DNA of 64,000 nt from Zingiber officinale (lineage: Eukaryota; Streptophyta; Magnoliopsida; Zingiberales; Zingiberaceae), in assembly GCF_018446385.1 (NCBI RefSeq), contig NC_056001.1, forward strand, positions 12,208,672-12,272,671. Reading direction: 5' to 3'. The notes beneath the pieces were generated by a model, which saw nothing but the letters and a program-made list of their open reading frames with translations, did no database searches and had not been told where the DNA came from. Position numbers and translations under genes: made by a program. Positions 12,262 to 22,922 of the stretch are shown here, in pieces (the first letter of the stretch is position 1; every line of letters begins with the position of its first letter).

Positions 12262-12420
12262 GCCCCCATAAGCTTAGCTGAGTTGGTAAATGACAAATTA
12301 CGTTGATTGTCACATAAGATCTCGAGATCGAATCTCAGGACGGACAGAGCGTAAATCCCTGTAACCCGTATGTGTAAACTCGCCCCACCTGTCACTTACC
12401 TTCTCAATCACCATGATTTA
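12262..12420 (+). mobile_element. tRNA-derived SINE, boundaries approximate
   Basis: It has an internal RNA polymerase III promoter. The A box TAGCTGAGTTGG (12275-12286) matches the consensus TRGCNNAGNNGG. The B box GATCGAATCTC (12326-12336) lies about 40 bases further on, close to the consensus RGTTCRANTCC. The distance matches tRNA genes, but no full cloverleaf with a 3' arm forms, and the unit continues into a non-tRNA body (GTAACCCGTATGTG...). I cannot fix the 3' end or a target duplication; it may extend to about 12485. Confidence 0.6.
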
Positions 12421-12608
12421 CTTTCTCCCTATTGGTCCTGGGACAAACTAACGAGAGCACTGGAGTGAATATATTTATCTTTTGCCACCAATGGGTCCCT
12501 TCGTTGAACTTCTCCATGGACAGTTCAAATATTTTGCTGGTTTACTCTGTGCTAGCTCCATGAATTGATCAGGCCTTTCATGTGGTAGCATTTAGAATGG
12601 TAGTAAAT

Positions 12609-12800
12609 TGTTGGGGTTCAATCAAACTCATATTGGAAAGATTTGGTAAAGATCATGGGTTTAAAAGAATGCATATACAATATCTTTATTGACATGAGAC
12701 CTTTTGGGGAGAGCACAAGAGCAAAGCCATGAGGATCTAGGCCTAAAGTGGACAATATCATGTCATTGTGGAGATATGTGGACATCCTTTGGGCACAACA
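12609..12800 (+). repeat. Left terminal repeat of the TRIM
   Basis: 192 bp, TG...CA ends, similar over its whole length to 13216-13404, with scattered substitutions and small indels that indicate an old insertion. Confidence 0.9.
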
Positions 12801-12879
12801 AATGGTATCAGAGCCATGGTCCAGACCAGATACAATGTGGGGTGGCCTTGAACGAAGTTAAGGGTATGTCCGAGATAAG

Positions 12880-13180
12880 TTAGGTTGACCGGATGCTCGT
12901 AGAGAGGCTCGGAATAGGTCAGGATGACCGGATGCTTGTAGGAAAGGCTCCGAAGCAGGTCACGGTGATCGAATACTCGCGGGGATGCTCGGAGTAAGTC
13001 ACCCGGGGAGACGAGTAGGTCAGGGTGACCGGATGCTCGTAGGGAGACCCGAAGCAGGTTAAGGTAACCGAATGCTCATAGGGAGGTCCAGAGTAGGTCA
13101 ATGTGACCAAGTGTGGATGCTTGCGGGGAGGCCCAAAGCAGGTCAGGGTGACCAGATGCTCACGGGGAGGCTCAGACCAT
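12880..13180 (+). repeat. Minisatellite inside the TRIM, about seven units of roughly 39-40 bp
   Basis: The unit is approximately AGGTCAGGGTGACCGGATGC followed by TCGTAGGGAGGCTCGGAGT-like sequence. Core GACCGGATGCTCG variants start near 12887, 12926, 12967, 13027, 13066, 13105 and 13150. It fills most of the element's interior. Confidence 0.85.
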
Positions 13181-13215
13181 GAGAGTAATTGTGGTCCTTC
13201 GTTTGTGGAGAGAAT

Positions 13216-13404
13216 TGTTGGGGTTCAATCAAAGTCTCACATTTGAAAGATTTGGTAAAGATACGTGTTTAAAAGGATGCATGATATCTCCATTGGCATG
13301 AGACCTTTTAGGGAGAGCCCAAGCAGAAAGCCATGAGGACCTAGGTCCAAAGTGAACAATATCATATCATTGTGGAGATATGTCTACATCCTTTGGGCAC
13401 AACA
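13216..13404 (+). repeat. Right terminal repeat of the TRIM
   Basis: 189 bp, TGTTGGGG...CACAACA, paired with 12609-12800. Confidence 0.9.
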
Positions 13405-13409
13405 CAAAT

Positions 13410-15572
13410 GATATCAATTATAGATGCGCGTGTTATATAATTACCCAGCATCTAAATATGTATTTGCAGATGAACAAATCTAATCTTAAGGTTTTCGTCC
13501 TCTTCTCCCAATTCCTGCCAGCCTTCGTGTACTTTTGTTAATATGTTGTTAGAGACAAATATTCTTTTATCTGTCCCAGTTTTTAGGACAATGTATAACT
13601 GATTTAGTGATGGTTCTGTGCATTGGTTGAATATCATTGGTTAAGTTCTTCTCATCTATATTTATTTGTTGTGTCCCGGCCTCAATCTTGAGCCTAACCT
13701 GATACATTATTGTCTTAATTATTTCAGATTTTTTCCCCCACTGAAATAATAGGTTTAATTTGGCTTTTACCAAGTCCCACAAACTTGTTCAGCTCCTAGC
13801 TTCTAGTGGCGTCTCATAGAATCGCAGTCTGATAGGTAAGATACAGACATGCTTATAGACACCCCACCACATGCTTATCTCTTAGCTCCTTGTGGTTTCT
13901 GATAAGTTACAGTCCTATTTCTCCACTGTTGTTTCCTGTAGTTGCATTTAGAACGATTGGGTATCCAATGCAGGAGGATTTGCTTCCCACTGTCTTGGCA
14001 TCCACTGTTCATCTGATCATTTTTATTATTCTTCGTTTTTAGTTTTTCCAGATTATGGAACATATAATATTTTAATCGGATCCAATCACTTTCACTGGCG
14101 AGGAACGTAACTTCTACAGAAGAATGCACTATAAACAAAAACCTGAAGTTACCTGTGAGATTCTGTCATTACATCAATTGTGTCCCCGTTTCTGAAACAC
14201 AATAGAACACTAAACTATATATGGACCTGCTTCTCCTCCAGGTTAGTGGTTCTTTATTATTGACAGCCATTCACTTCCATGCTCATCACTAAGGTCAATG
14301 GAATGCATTTTACAAAAATTAATAAAGCTTTTTTAGACAGAGAGCAGTGGCGATTCGCAATTCTTCTTCCAGTGCCATTTACTGATTGCTAATGGATGAC
14401 TTTTGAGGTCTTATTTTTTTCATTGAGGTAGCAAGTGGATGATGCAACTGTTGAACTCGACTCTGGTTGACAGATTTACGTGAGAAATCAAAATGTAGCC
14501 TTCTTCGTTGATGATTGCATATAGTTTCCATAATCCCTAGCCCTCTACTTGCAACCCTTTTAGAACCACTTTAGAATTATACTTTCATTTTAGCTTTAAA
14601 AAACTAGCCTATTTTTGTAAAAGCATATTGACAAAGGAGTGGAAGTGATCAACAAATATACGAAATTCTAATTCATCCATGGTTACGAAATACATCTTGA
14701 CATGTTAAACATTGAATGAATAGATCATGCTATCTTGAAATTACAAATAGAGAAATAGATAATTCAAATAATAGATTTGTTTGATCAATCAAGATCTAGA
14801 GTGAAGTTCCTGAGAACATGGTCTGACCTCAGCGCTTAAGGCTAGCTTGACACATTAATGATCAAGGCCGGCGATTAAGTGGCCCTATTTGGATCGAGCT
14901 TGAATAGGAGTTCATGTTTGCTCTTGATGCTTGATGTAACCTTTGGGATGCATAAGTGGGGTGCCATTTGGACATATTGCTAGGATATTTACTTGATTGG
15001 TTGAATGGTTTTGGTTGGCTTATTACTTTATACCATTCATTTCATTGTCAAATGTCAAGCTTTGATTATAGAGGATTTGACATATATATTTCGTCTGTGT
15101 ACACCATCAACCAACGTTTAATTGCCTACACAAGTGGCCAAGCACATAAGAACGCAAGTTTAATTAAATGTGAGGCGAGGCTGAGCACATGACACAAGTG
15201 GCTTAGTTCTTCCATGCATATTGCAGAACTTAGAAGGCATTCAACTAGAAAGAAAGACTGGTATCAGTCAACACTACTAGACCATCACATGCATATATTA
15301 TGAGATATATTAGTTTGTGTATTAGTATTTAAATGCCTGTGTTTTGAGGTCAAACGAGCTTGCATTCCCATTCGATCTCCCCTTTATCTAAAAAAGACGA
15401 CTTGATCGCATATTTAATTACTAGTTCTACAATATGATTTTACCTTTTCTGCACGACCTTTTGAACCTCCAACGTCAAGTCATGAGTTGATATCACATAC
15501 ACTAATATAATATTATACATTACTGCAATAAATATTAGTGTTCTTGCACCTTTTGCAATAATCTCTCTTCAA
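13410..15572. other. Intergenic spacer downstream of the I9 inhibitor gene
   Basis: Several open frames of 60-87 codons occur but none has a recognisable domain or gene structure. The part next to 15573 should hold the 3' UTR of the minus-strand gene. Confidence 0.4.
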
Positions 15573-16038
15573 TCAAGCAATCTCTTGGTTCTTCTCCACC
15601 ACTCTCACCTCCTTAGCAGATCTAAGAATGACCGCCTGCAGTAACCATTATATTATATTGATGCTAACAGACAACAAACATTTACTGGGAGCTAATAATA
15701 TATCACTGTATATAATTAATTACCTGCTGCTTAGTGATCTCCACCGAGAAGCCATCAACAATGGCCAAAGAGGACTTCTTCCTATAGGAGTTCGGAGGGA
15801 GAAGCTTTGCCAGTAACTGGTCATGCTTGTTGCTCAAATAGGTGTCAAGCTCCTCCATTCCCTCCTTTGATCTACAATAATGCATGGCAGAAAGCAGCTG
15901 AGATGTATGTGTCGGATAAAAACTAAATCAGCGAAGAGAGTCGAAGCTTCTTATCTACCGATCGTGACGAAGGCGCTCATAGTGTTCGTCGAAGTTCATG
16001 AACACGAAGTAAAGCTCGTTGTTGTTCTGATCTCCCAT
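15573..16038 (-). CDS. Stand-alone subtilisin propeptide-like (inhibitor I9) protein, 96 aa
   Basis: Three exons on the minus strand: 15959-16038, 15724-15871 and 15573-15635. Each joins with GT-AG introns and keeps frame (80+148+63 = 291 bases, stop included). The protein starts MGDQNNNELYFVFMNF, continues through a charged helix (EELDTYLSNKHDQLLAKLL), then SSLAIVDGFSVEIT and ends EVRVVEKNQEIA. This matches the fold of the subtilase prodomain: the first beta strand YFVFM, a buried GFSVEIT strand, and the C-terminal V(R)VVE strand that normally sits against the protease. No subtilase catalytic domain follows, so it is a free inhibitor. Known plant examples such as Arabidopsis SPI-1 inhibit subtilases. 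No signal peptide is seen, which suggests a cytosolic location or a different targeting route. The ATG is chosen because the frame closes just upstream. Confidence 0.85.
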
Positions 16039-18300
16039 TGTTATGCATGCATTACCTTTCTGCTCAGGCTGCTGCTTGCTTTGCGCTGCATTGCATTGCG
16101 CGGTATATTTATATTGAAATGGTATTTTGATTTTTGTTGGACGTATAACAGTGTTATGGCATTTTCTAAGGGTAATCAATCAGAGGTTTGGCCGTATATA
16201 ACCTTAAGAAAAGAGTTTTCAGTTTTGGAGTGGAAAGGGCCCAGATGAGTTTGGGGGATGTGAATATTTGGCATGACGACTTGCATGGATGGAACTGGGT
16301 CCCAATGGAATCAGATCAGATGGGTCACATGCATGCATAGGGATGATGGGAGGAAAGAAAGAAGAAAGGAGGGGGGCTGGATTGGGGGGCCTGCCTTTGT
16401 TTTCCTTTTGAGATCGAGCACACAAATTGATGCATTCATAGTTTAGTGTCCGGATTTGCAGTCGGTTCCTCATGCATCTGCCCGTGCTGGACTGTCGATA
16501 TCTTCTGTAATCTTGTTTCTGCACCAGTTTCTGCTATCACTTACATGATACGCTGTTCTATAACATAAAGATGTTCTCTGTTCTTTTTTCTCCCATTGTA
16601 GACGAATGAACCTGCAAAGGTAAGCTCTGCTCTATCTTTGCTGTCGAATTAATTTTGTTTTCTGAGTAAATTTCATGCCATTGAAAAGTATTGCAAACTA
16701 TCTAATCCAACAGTCAATAAGTTTCTCAACCTAAATAAGGTCTAAAATCCGGCCTGTGAGAGTATGATAGATTTTGTTTTCAGTAATTAAATACTGAATT
16801 TGGAGAGGGAGTGAATATTACACACGGCCATGCAGTCTCGAGAGCACGGAGAAGAGGGAAAGGGGACAATCATAAGCTCCATAATTGGTTCAACCGCAAG
16901 GCGAAGCCAAATGGAGGCTCCACCACCTGATAATACTGCCAAAAGAACATCATTTTCCTTGTGAATCGAAGATTGTGGAGGTGGAAACTGGGAAATTGTA
17001 AAAGCATTAGAAAGTTGCAGACCGTGCCTTGTGAATAGGAGGAATACGCATCGTCTTGTACCTGCCTCCGACAGGACTAAACTTTTGGAAGGCTGGCCAT
17101 GTTATTGCGGACTGTGATCACTAGTTTGAGTTGTATGAAAAATGTTACAGTCTATCTTACTTGGGCCATGGATGGGCTTAGACTGGATGGCAGCCCTGCA
17201 ACTCGTGGGCCAAGTCGGTCCTGATTGAGTTCTGCTTATCCAATGGTCAAAAAATACTCATTTATCTTGATCTGCGGTTAAAAAAATATCCCGATGAGGC
17301 CATTTAGGTCAATTAACTATAAAATTAATAAAATATTAATCTTCTCTTTTTCCAAGCACGGTTTGGATATGACAATTTGCTCCCTGTGCATTTGTGCAAT
17401 GCAATAGAGGCATACTGATTACAAACATGAATTATATCGTCGATAGATGGTTTTGTGAAGAAGTTCTACCAAATACCAATTGCTACCTCTTTTGTCATCT
17501 TTCATGTCTCAAAATTTTCATTTCATCTTTAATTTGATATGGCACCATTCATCATTTCTTATTTATTTTTGAATAATCCTCTTCGTGCTCATATACCGTT
17601 ACGTTGAGCATAAACTATGGAGATTAAAAAAATATTTTGAACAATGAAAATCACGTTTAAAATATCATTAAAATAGTAATTATTTTAAAATACAAGTAGT
17701 AATTTTTATTTATTGTTTTTTGAGATATTTTAGAGATATAAATTTTTATTTTTTATTTTTATTTTTAATTAGTACAATAAAATAAATTAAATATGCTCCA
17801 CCGATCCACACATCTAAATAATAATAAAAAGGAAACATGACTACCCTGACCATCTCCGGACCATAATACACGACAAGGTGCTCAAGTTATTTTTTTAAAT
17901 ATTTATGGTTTAAATCCCAACTAAGATATATTGTAGGATATTTTTAAAAATTTAGGACATTGGATGCTGAACGGAAAGTAACTCACACTTTCGAATTTAC
18001 ATGGTGGTGGATATCTGTGGGGCCGGATCGTCCACCTATAAATTAATTGAACCGAAAATTCAAATACCTTGATTATCAAAAAAAAATCATAACCTATGGA
18101 ACTAGTCATTCATGTGACAAAAGATGATGCACTCATCCTAAAACGCCCCTCCGCGTTCATCTCAAGATATTTGAAATGGAACGATGTTTTTTTGGATAAG
18201 AGGGATTTTATTTTCTAGGGAATTATTCCCCTAGAATTCAACCCCTACTTTCATATGGTAATCTAGCACCAGAGTACCAACTCGGATATGGGACATAGAC
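16039..18300. other. Intergenic region containing the I9 gene promoter
   Basis: The first few hundred bases hold the upstream region of the minus-strand gene; a TATA-like ATATTTATAT lies at about 16104-16113. A minus-strand stretch around 16.84-17.00 kb reads open without a recognised domain (contains SGGGASIWLR). At 17877-17919 GTGCTCAAGTT and GGTTTAAATCCC resemble degenerate pol III A and B boxes, so a decayed SINE is possible. Nothing firmer is seen. Confidence 0.35.
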
Positions 18301-18680
18301 TAGTCATTCACTACAGTAGAGGTGAAGTTGTCACTCAGTGGCTCCTCTAAGATGAATCCACACACTCTGGAAGAGGTAAATCATAGGGGCATTTGCCTCA
18401 ACACTAGCCCTTTGCATGGCAGATATCAGCCACTTGACGGGATATTTTCGCATCCGCTGGGAATCAACTCCAACACCTATTGCAACAAACACTCATATAG
18501 GCACTTGTGGTAATCCGTGGAGGCAGGAACTAGTCATTCATTTGAGAAAAAGTGAAACAGTCATCTTAGCATATCCTTTAATACAACCTCACACTTTATG
18601 AATGAGGTAAATCACAAGGAATATTTACTTCAGTGCAACCACCCATTGCATCGACATCTGGAGGTCAGTCATTTGTTATT
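18300..18680. repeat. Two diverged direct copies of a roughly 230-bp unit
   Basis: TAGTCATTCA...CACACTCTGGAAGAGGTAAATCA...GCAT recurs as TAGTCATTCA...CACACTTTATGAATGAGGTAAATCA... . The second copy stops shortly before the copia LTR at 18700. Origin unknown; no protein. Confidence 0.5.
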
Positions 18681-18699
18681 ACTAAAGATGAGTATATTC

Positions 18700-18878
18700 T
18701 ATAGAAATTAAGAAAAAGAAAAAATTAGTCATTATTGAATTCAAAATTCATAGTCAGAAATACATAATATAAATTCTTATATAATTAAGTTAAGAAACCT
18801 TAAACCTTAAACCTTAAATAGAAAAAGGAAAAAAAAACCAAATTGCCCTAAAAGTTATAAAATATATATAATCTAACA
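18700..18878 (-). repeat. Left (3') LTR of the copia element
   Basis: 179 bp. It contains a short CCTTAAA triplet repeat near 18797-18818, which is part of the LTR and not telomeric. Confidence 0.75.
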
Positions 18879-19444
18879 TTCCTCCTCAAACTCACGATAC
18901 TACAGCTAGAAGCATTGAGAGTTTGTCATAAAAGAAACAAAAACATGAAGTGGAATGTGCCTTGGTAAATATATTAGCAATCTATAGATTTGAAGGAATA
19001 AAAGGTAATGTGATGGTGTTAATATGAAGATGATGACAAGTAATGTGATAATCAATTTTAATATGTTTTGTTCGCTCATGAAAAACTGAATTACGTGTAA
19101 TTTGAATCACTTTGATTATTACAATATAACGACATAGGTTAATGAAGAGAAATACCATATCCGCAAGCAACCAACAGAACCAAACTATCTCACAAGTAAT
19201 TGAGGTCATGGCACGATACTCAACTTCTGTAAAAGATATAGAAATAATATTTTATTCTTACTCTTTCAATAAATGAGGGAATCATTAAGAAAAACGTAGA
19301 AGCAGTGGTAGATTTGCAATCCGTATAATCACCAACTCAATCAGCATCAGAGTATGCACATAGCTCTAGAGATAAAGTAGAAGGAAATAAAAGGCTTTGA
19401 AATTGAGTGCCCCGAAGATACCTGAGAATACGAAGAATAGCAGC

Positions 19445-20266
19445 CTAATGAACCGTAGTTGGTGCAGCGACGAATTGACTAACCGCATGAACAACATACG
19501 CAATATATGGACGAGTCATAGCGAGATAAATCAAGCTTCCAACAATAGTTTCGTACAAACTAAGATCCGCTAAAGGTGAGTCATCAAATGGAGAATATCG
19601 AGTATTAATCTCAATAAGAGTATCAACGACTCTATTATCTATAAGACAAACACGCTCAAACAGATCGGATATATACTTTGATTGTGATAAAAGATAACCT
19701 TTTGAGGAATAAACAACCTCAATGCTCAAAAAGTAGTGTAGTGTACTCATGTTTTTCATATCAAAACAACGAGTCGACTCAGACTTCAAGGAAGCAATTC
19801 CATCATAATTATTACCAGTAATAATAATGCCATCAACATATAATAATAAAATAATACGACCTACACTCGTACATCTGACATACAATGCTGAATCATGATT
19901 GGATGAAAACCAAGAGAAGTAATCACTATAAAAAACTTCTCAAACCAAGCACGAGGTGCTTATTTGAAACTATAAAGCGCTTTACGAAGCCTACAAAATT
20001 CACCAGGTTTAAAAATACATTCTTTACATCCATTTGAGATATTTTCCATCGATAACAGAAGCAACAACAATTAGAGTATGAACAGTCGTCATTTTTACAA
20101 CGAGAGCAAATGTTTCATCATAATCCATGTCATACTCTTGAGCATAACCTTTAGCAACAAGATAAATTTTGCATCGCTTGATAAATCCATCAGATTTAGT
20201 TTTAATCTTATATACCCAACAGGAACCAATAGTATTTTTCCTAGTGGCAACGGTACCAAATCTCAA
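19445..20266 (-). pseudogene. Copia reverse transcriptase fragments
   Basis: Minus strand, 20266-20024 gives the RT N-terminal part (WVYKIKTKSDG..., KGYAQEYDMDYDETFA), typical of the RVT_2 family. 19885-19445 gives the palm with LLYVDGIIITGN and the thumb with SLIYLAMTRPYIAYVV. In active enzymes the palm motif is YVDD; here the second Asp is Gly. The two pieces are separated by a frameshifted region at about 19.89-20.02 kb. An active enzyme would copy element RNA into DNA; this one cannot. Confidence 0.9.
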
Positions 20267-22219
20267 ATATGAGTTTGATGCAAAACAGTTAGTTACTCAG
20301 TCATAGCACTCTGTCCAAGTGAGTTACAAATAACTTCTCTATAGGATACAGGCTTAGAAAGATAATGAACAGATGTAACAAATGAAGCAAAAGAGCGAGA
20401 ATAACTAGAGTGAGCAAAATCTAGTAGTTTAAAAGACTTACGAACATGAGTGGATTAGCGACGATGGGGAGAAGGATCATCCGCAACCTCAGGAGATGAT
20501 TGGATAGTGGTAGAAGGAGGAGCACGTGGAGCAGATATTTTGGGAACCAAAGTGTCAGATTCAGTTGAGCTACTAGTAGGAGTTGTGGGTGAAGCTTCCT
20601 CGGTGTTGGTATTGAAAGGATCAATGTAAAGCATATTTGACTTTGTCATATTATGTGAACTAGCCGGAATAGAAAAAAATGAAATATGCTCAAGAAAGAC
20701 AACATGATGAGAGACATATAATTTTTAACTAATGGGATCAAAGCAACGATATCATTTTTGACTAACATCATAATCCAGAAAGACACAAAAAGTAAACCGA
20801 GAAGCTAACTTATTACCCTCTATATGCGGACGAAGGATTAAACAAGTACAACAAAAAATATGCAAAGATAAATAGACAGGAGCACGCCTTTTCCAAAAGG
20901 TGATAAAACTGAATTGTATAAGGTTGGAATTTTATTAATCACGTGAGCAGCAATAAGGATGACCCCCCCTCCCCAAATCACAACGAAAATACTTTATGAT
21001 ACTACAATGTTGAGCTTTCAAAAGAGCTCTAAAGTTGTTAAAAATTATAAGATAATCAGACCTGTGTTTCATAAGATAAATCCAAGAGTAACGAGTGCAA
21101 TCATCAATAAACAAAACATAATACCTTGACTTTTTGTAGGAATAGGAGAGGGTCCTAATGCATCATAATGGATAAGATTAAATGGAGCAAAAAAATAAGA
21201 AAGAATTTTATAAAATAGTTAAGGTGGAAAATTTTGCCTGTTTATAACTACCACAATAAAAAATATCAGAACTTTTTAAAGGTCATAATACTCCTGTAAA
21301 AACTAAAAACTACAAGCGAGATGCTGAAACAAACCTAAGTGAGAGTGCCACAAATAAAAATCAGAAGATGAATGACTCAGATGAAAAAATGACAAATCCA
21401 CAATCGAAGTTATAACTTCTAGTACTTTCAGTTGATCTAAAACATAGAGTCCTCCTTGTCTATGACCTATCTCAATCAGACTCTGAGATTGTGGGTCCTG
21501 AACATAACAATGGAATAAAGAAAAAGAAATTAGGTATCCAGACTCACATAATTGACTAACATAAATAATATTTAAAGTAACACTCGGAGTATAATAAATA
21601 TTAGTACGAGATAAATAAGATATAACATTTTAACCAACACCTTTTAATGACATAGGAGTATCATCAGCAGTCATAGTAGATATAGATGGATTGAGAGAAG
21701 AAACAAAAGATGATAAAGTAGATGACATATGATGGGAGGCACCAGAGTCTAAAATCCATAAGGATGAAGATATACATGAAATACTAGGTGATGACAAACC
21801 TATATAAGAGGAAGTTGATATGGCAGAGGGGTGTGAAGTAAGAAACTATTAAAACTATTATCAAACTGTAAGGATACACATCTGTACGATCCGCAAAAAC
21901 TGATGTCAAGACAACTTGTAGTCACACGAAGAATCCGAGGTAGAAAAGAATGCCAGCGTAGAAATCAGTAGCACAGGGCATTGGTGCCGAAATCAACAAA
22001 AAAGGACGTCGGTGTTGAAAATCGACAGCACAAGGCGTCGACACCGAAATCAGCAGAAAAGAGCGTTAGCACCGAAATAGGCAGAAAAAGAGCGTCAACG
22101 TCGAAATCGACAGCACAGAGCTTCAAACAACAACGGTAGAAGACAACAGCGACAACAAGACGCAATAATAAAGGGTGGTAAAAAAAATTAGATCAGAGAA
22201 TGAGAACCACTCTATACCA

Positions 22220-22380
22220 TGTAGAAATTAAGAAAAGAAAAGAAAAAAGTTAATCATCTAAAATTTATAGTAAAAAATATAGAATATAAATTCTTATATA
22301 ATTAAATTAAAAATCTTAAATTATAAATAAAAAAAATTAACTTATCCTAAAAATGATAAAGAAATATATATAATCTAATC
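22220..22380 (-). repeat. Right (5') LTR of the copia element
   Basis: 161 bp, paired with 18700-18878, next to the primer-binding site. Confidence 0.75.
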
Positions 22381-22922
22381 CATTCAACGACACAAATAGA
22401 TATAAATCTTCTTGTCGACATGCATCAACAGTGAAAAAAGATTTGTTTTGTTTTTGTTTTGGAAATAACAACGTTCATGAAAAGAATTGCTACAGGAAAT
22501 AATCGGCACAGTCGGACACCCAACTGATGCTTCAGGTTGGGCTCAGACCATAAAAAACACATTACTACTGCGAATGCCCTGAAATATCAGTTACTAAGAT
22601 CCAAAATCATCGTGCATACAGAAATACAGAAACTTTTGGAAGAAAATAATCATAAGAGAAGGCATGAAATAACTGCTATCCACGATCCCCGCAAGAGTGT
22701 GTATATGCATACATAGATAGATGATAGAACTTTCTGTTCAGTAAACAAACTTTACAATGAAAATATCATCACAATTATCACATTGGTCACAATACTAATC
22801 GTCCACAATTGAATGGGATGTTGCCGCAATAATTTGATGAGAATCCTGTCATGCTTTGCAGCAATTCAATCCCAACAACTGAGTAGTAAAATGCTCGCTG
22901 AAAGTGGAGCTGCCAATGAGAT
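22381..22922. other. Spacer and presumed 3' UTR of the O-acetyltransferase gene
   Basis: AT-rich, no reading frame of note. The minus-strand transcript from 22923 should terminate here; I see no single clear poly(A) signal. Confidence 0.4.

Larger units (their letters stand above)
12609..13404 (+). mobile_element. TRIM element: miniature LTR retrotransposon, 796 bp
   Basis: Two direct terminal repeats, 12609-12800 and 13216-13404 (about 190 bp, both TGTTGGGG...CACAACA), flank an interior of about 415 bp. After the left repeat lies a primer-binding site, TGGTATCAGAGCC (12803-12815), of the initiator-methionine tRNA type used by copia elements. A purine-rich stretch (GTGGAGAGAAT) precedes the right repeat. 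Target duplication candidates are TAAAT (12604-12608) and CAAAT (13405-13409), four of five identical. There is no coding capacity, so it must be mobilised in trans. Terminal repeats under 250 bp, a total under 1 kb and a PBS/PPT pair define the TRIM class. Confidence 0.9.
18700..22380 (-). mobile_element. Decayed Ty1/copia retrotransposon with short LTRs, 3.7 kb
   Basis: The LTRs are 18700-18878 (179 bp) and 22220-22380 (161 bp), both TATAGAAATT/TGTAGAAATT...AATCTAA. On the minus strand the primer-binding site TGGTATAGAGTGG lies beside the right LTR (22207-22219), and a polypurine tract (GAGTTTGAGGAGGAA) beside the left LTR. Target duplication candidates are TATTC (18695-18699) and CATTC (22381-22385), four of five identical. 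The interior holds remains of integrase (about 20.7-21.7 kb) and reverse transcriptase. The element is shorter than a full copia (about 5 kb) and the gag region near 22 kb is mostly gone. Short LTRs suggest an Ale/Retrofit-like lineage. It sits about 540 bases downstream of the O-acetyltransferase gene. Confidence 0.85.

Noticed and set aside
12262-12345. A tRNA gene
   Set aside because: A and B boxes are good, but no acceptor stem or complete cloverleaf can be formed; a SINE head fits better.
16600-16617. An 18-base micro-exon with acceptor TCCCATTGTAG and donor GTAAGC
   Set aside because: Good-looking splice sites, but no coding sequence flanks it on the plus strand.
16840-17005. Minus-strand open stretch with SGGGASIWLR
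   Set aside because: Reads open for about 55 codons but I recognise no family and the upstream frame is broken; kept only as a note in the spacer.
18797-18818. Telomere-like CCTTAAA repeat
   Set aside because: Only three units, not the plant telomere unit CCCTAAA, and it is part of the copia LTR.
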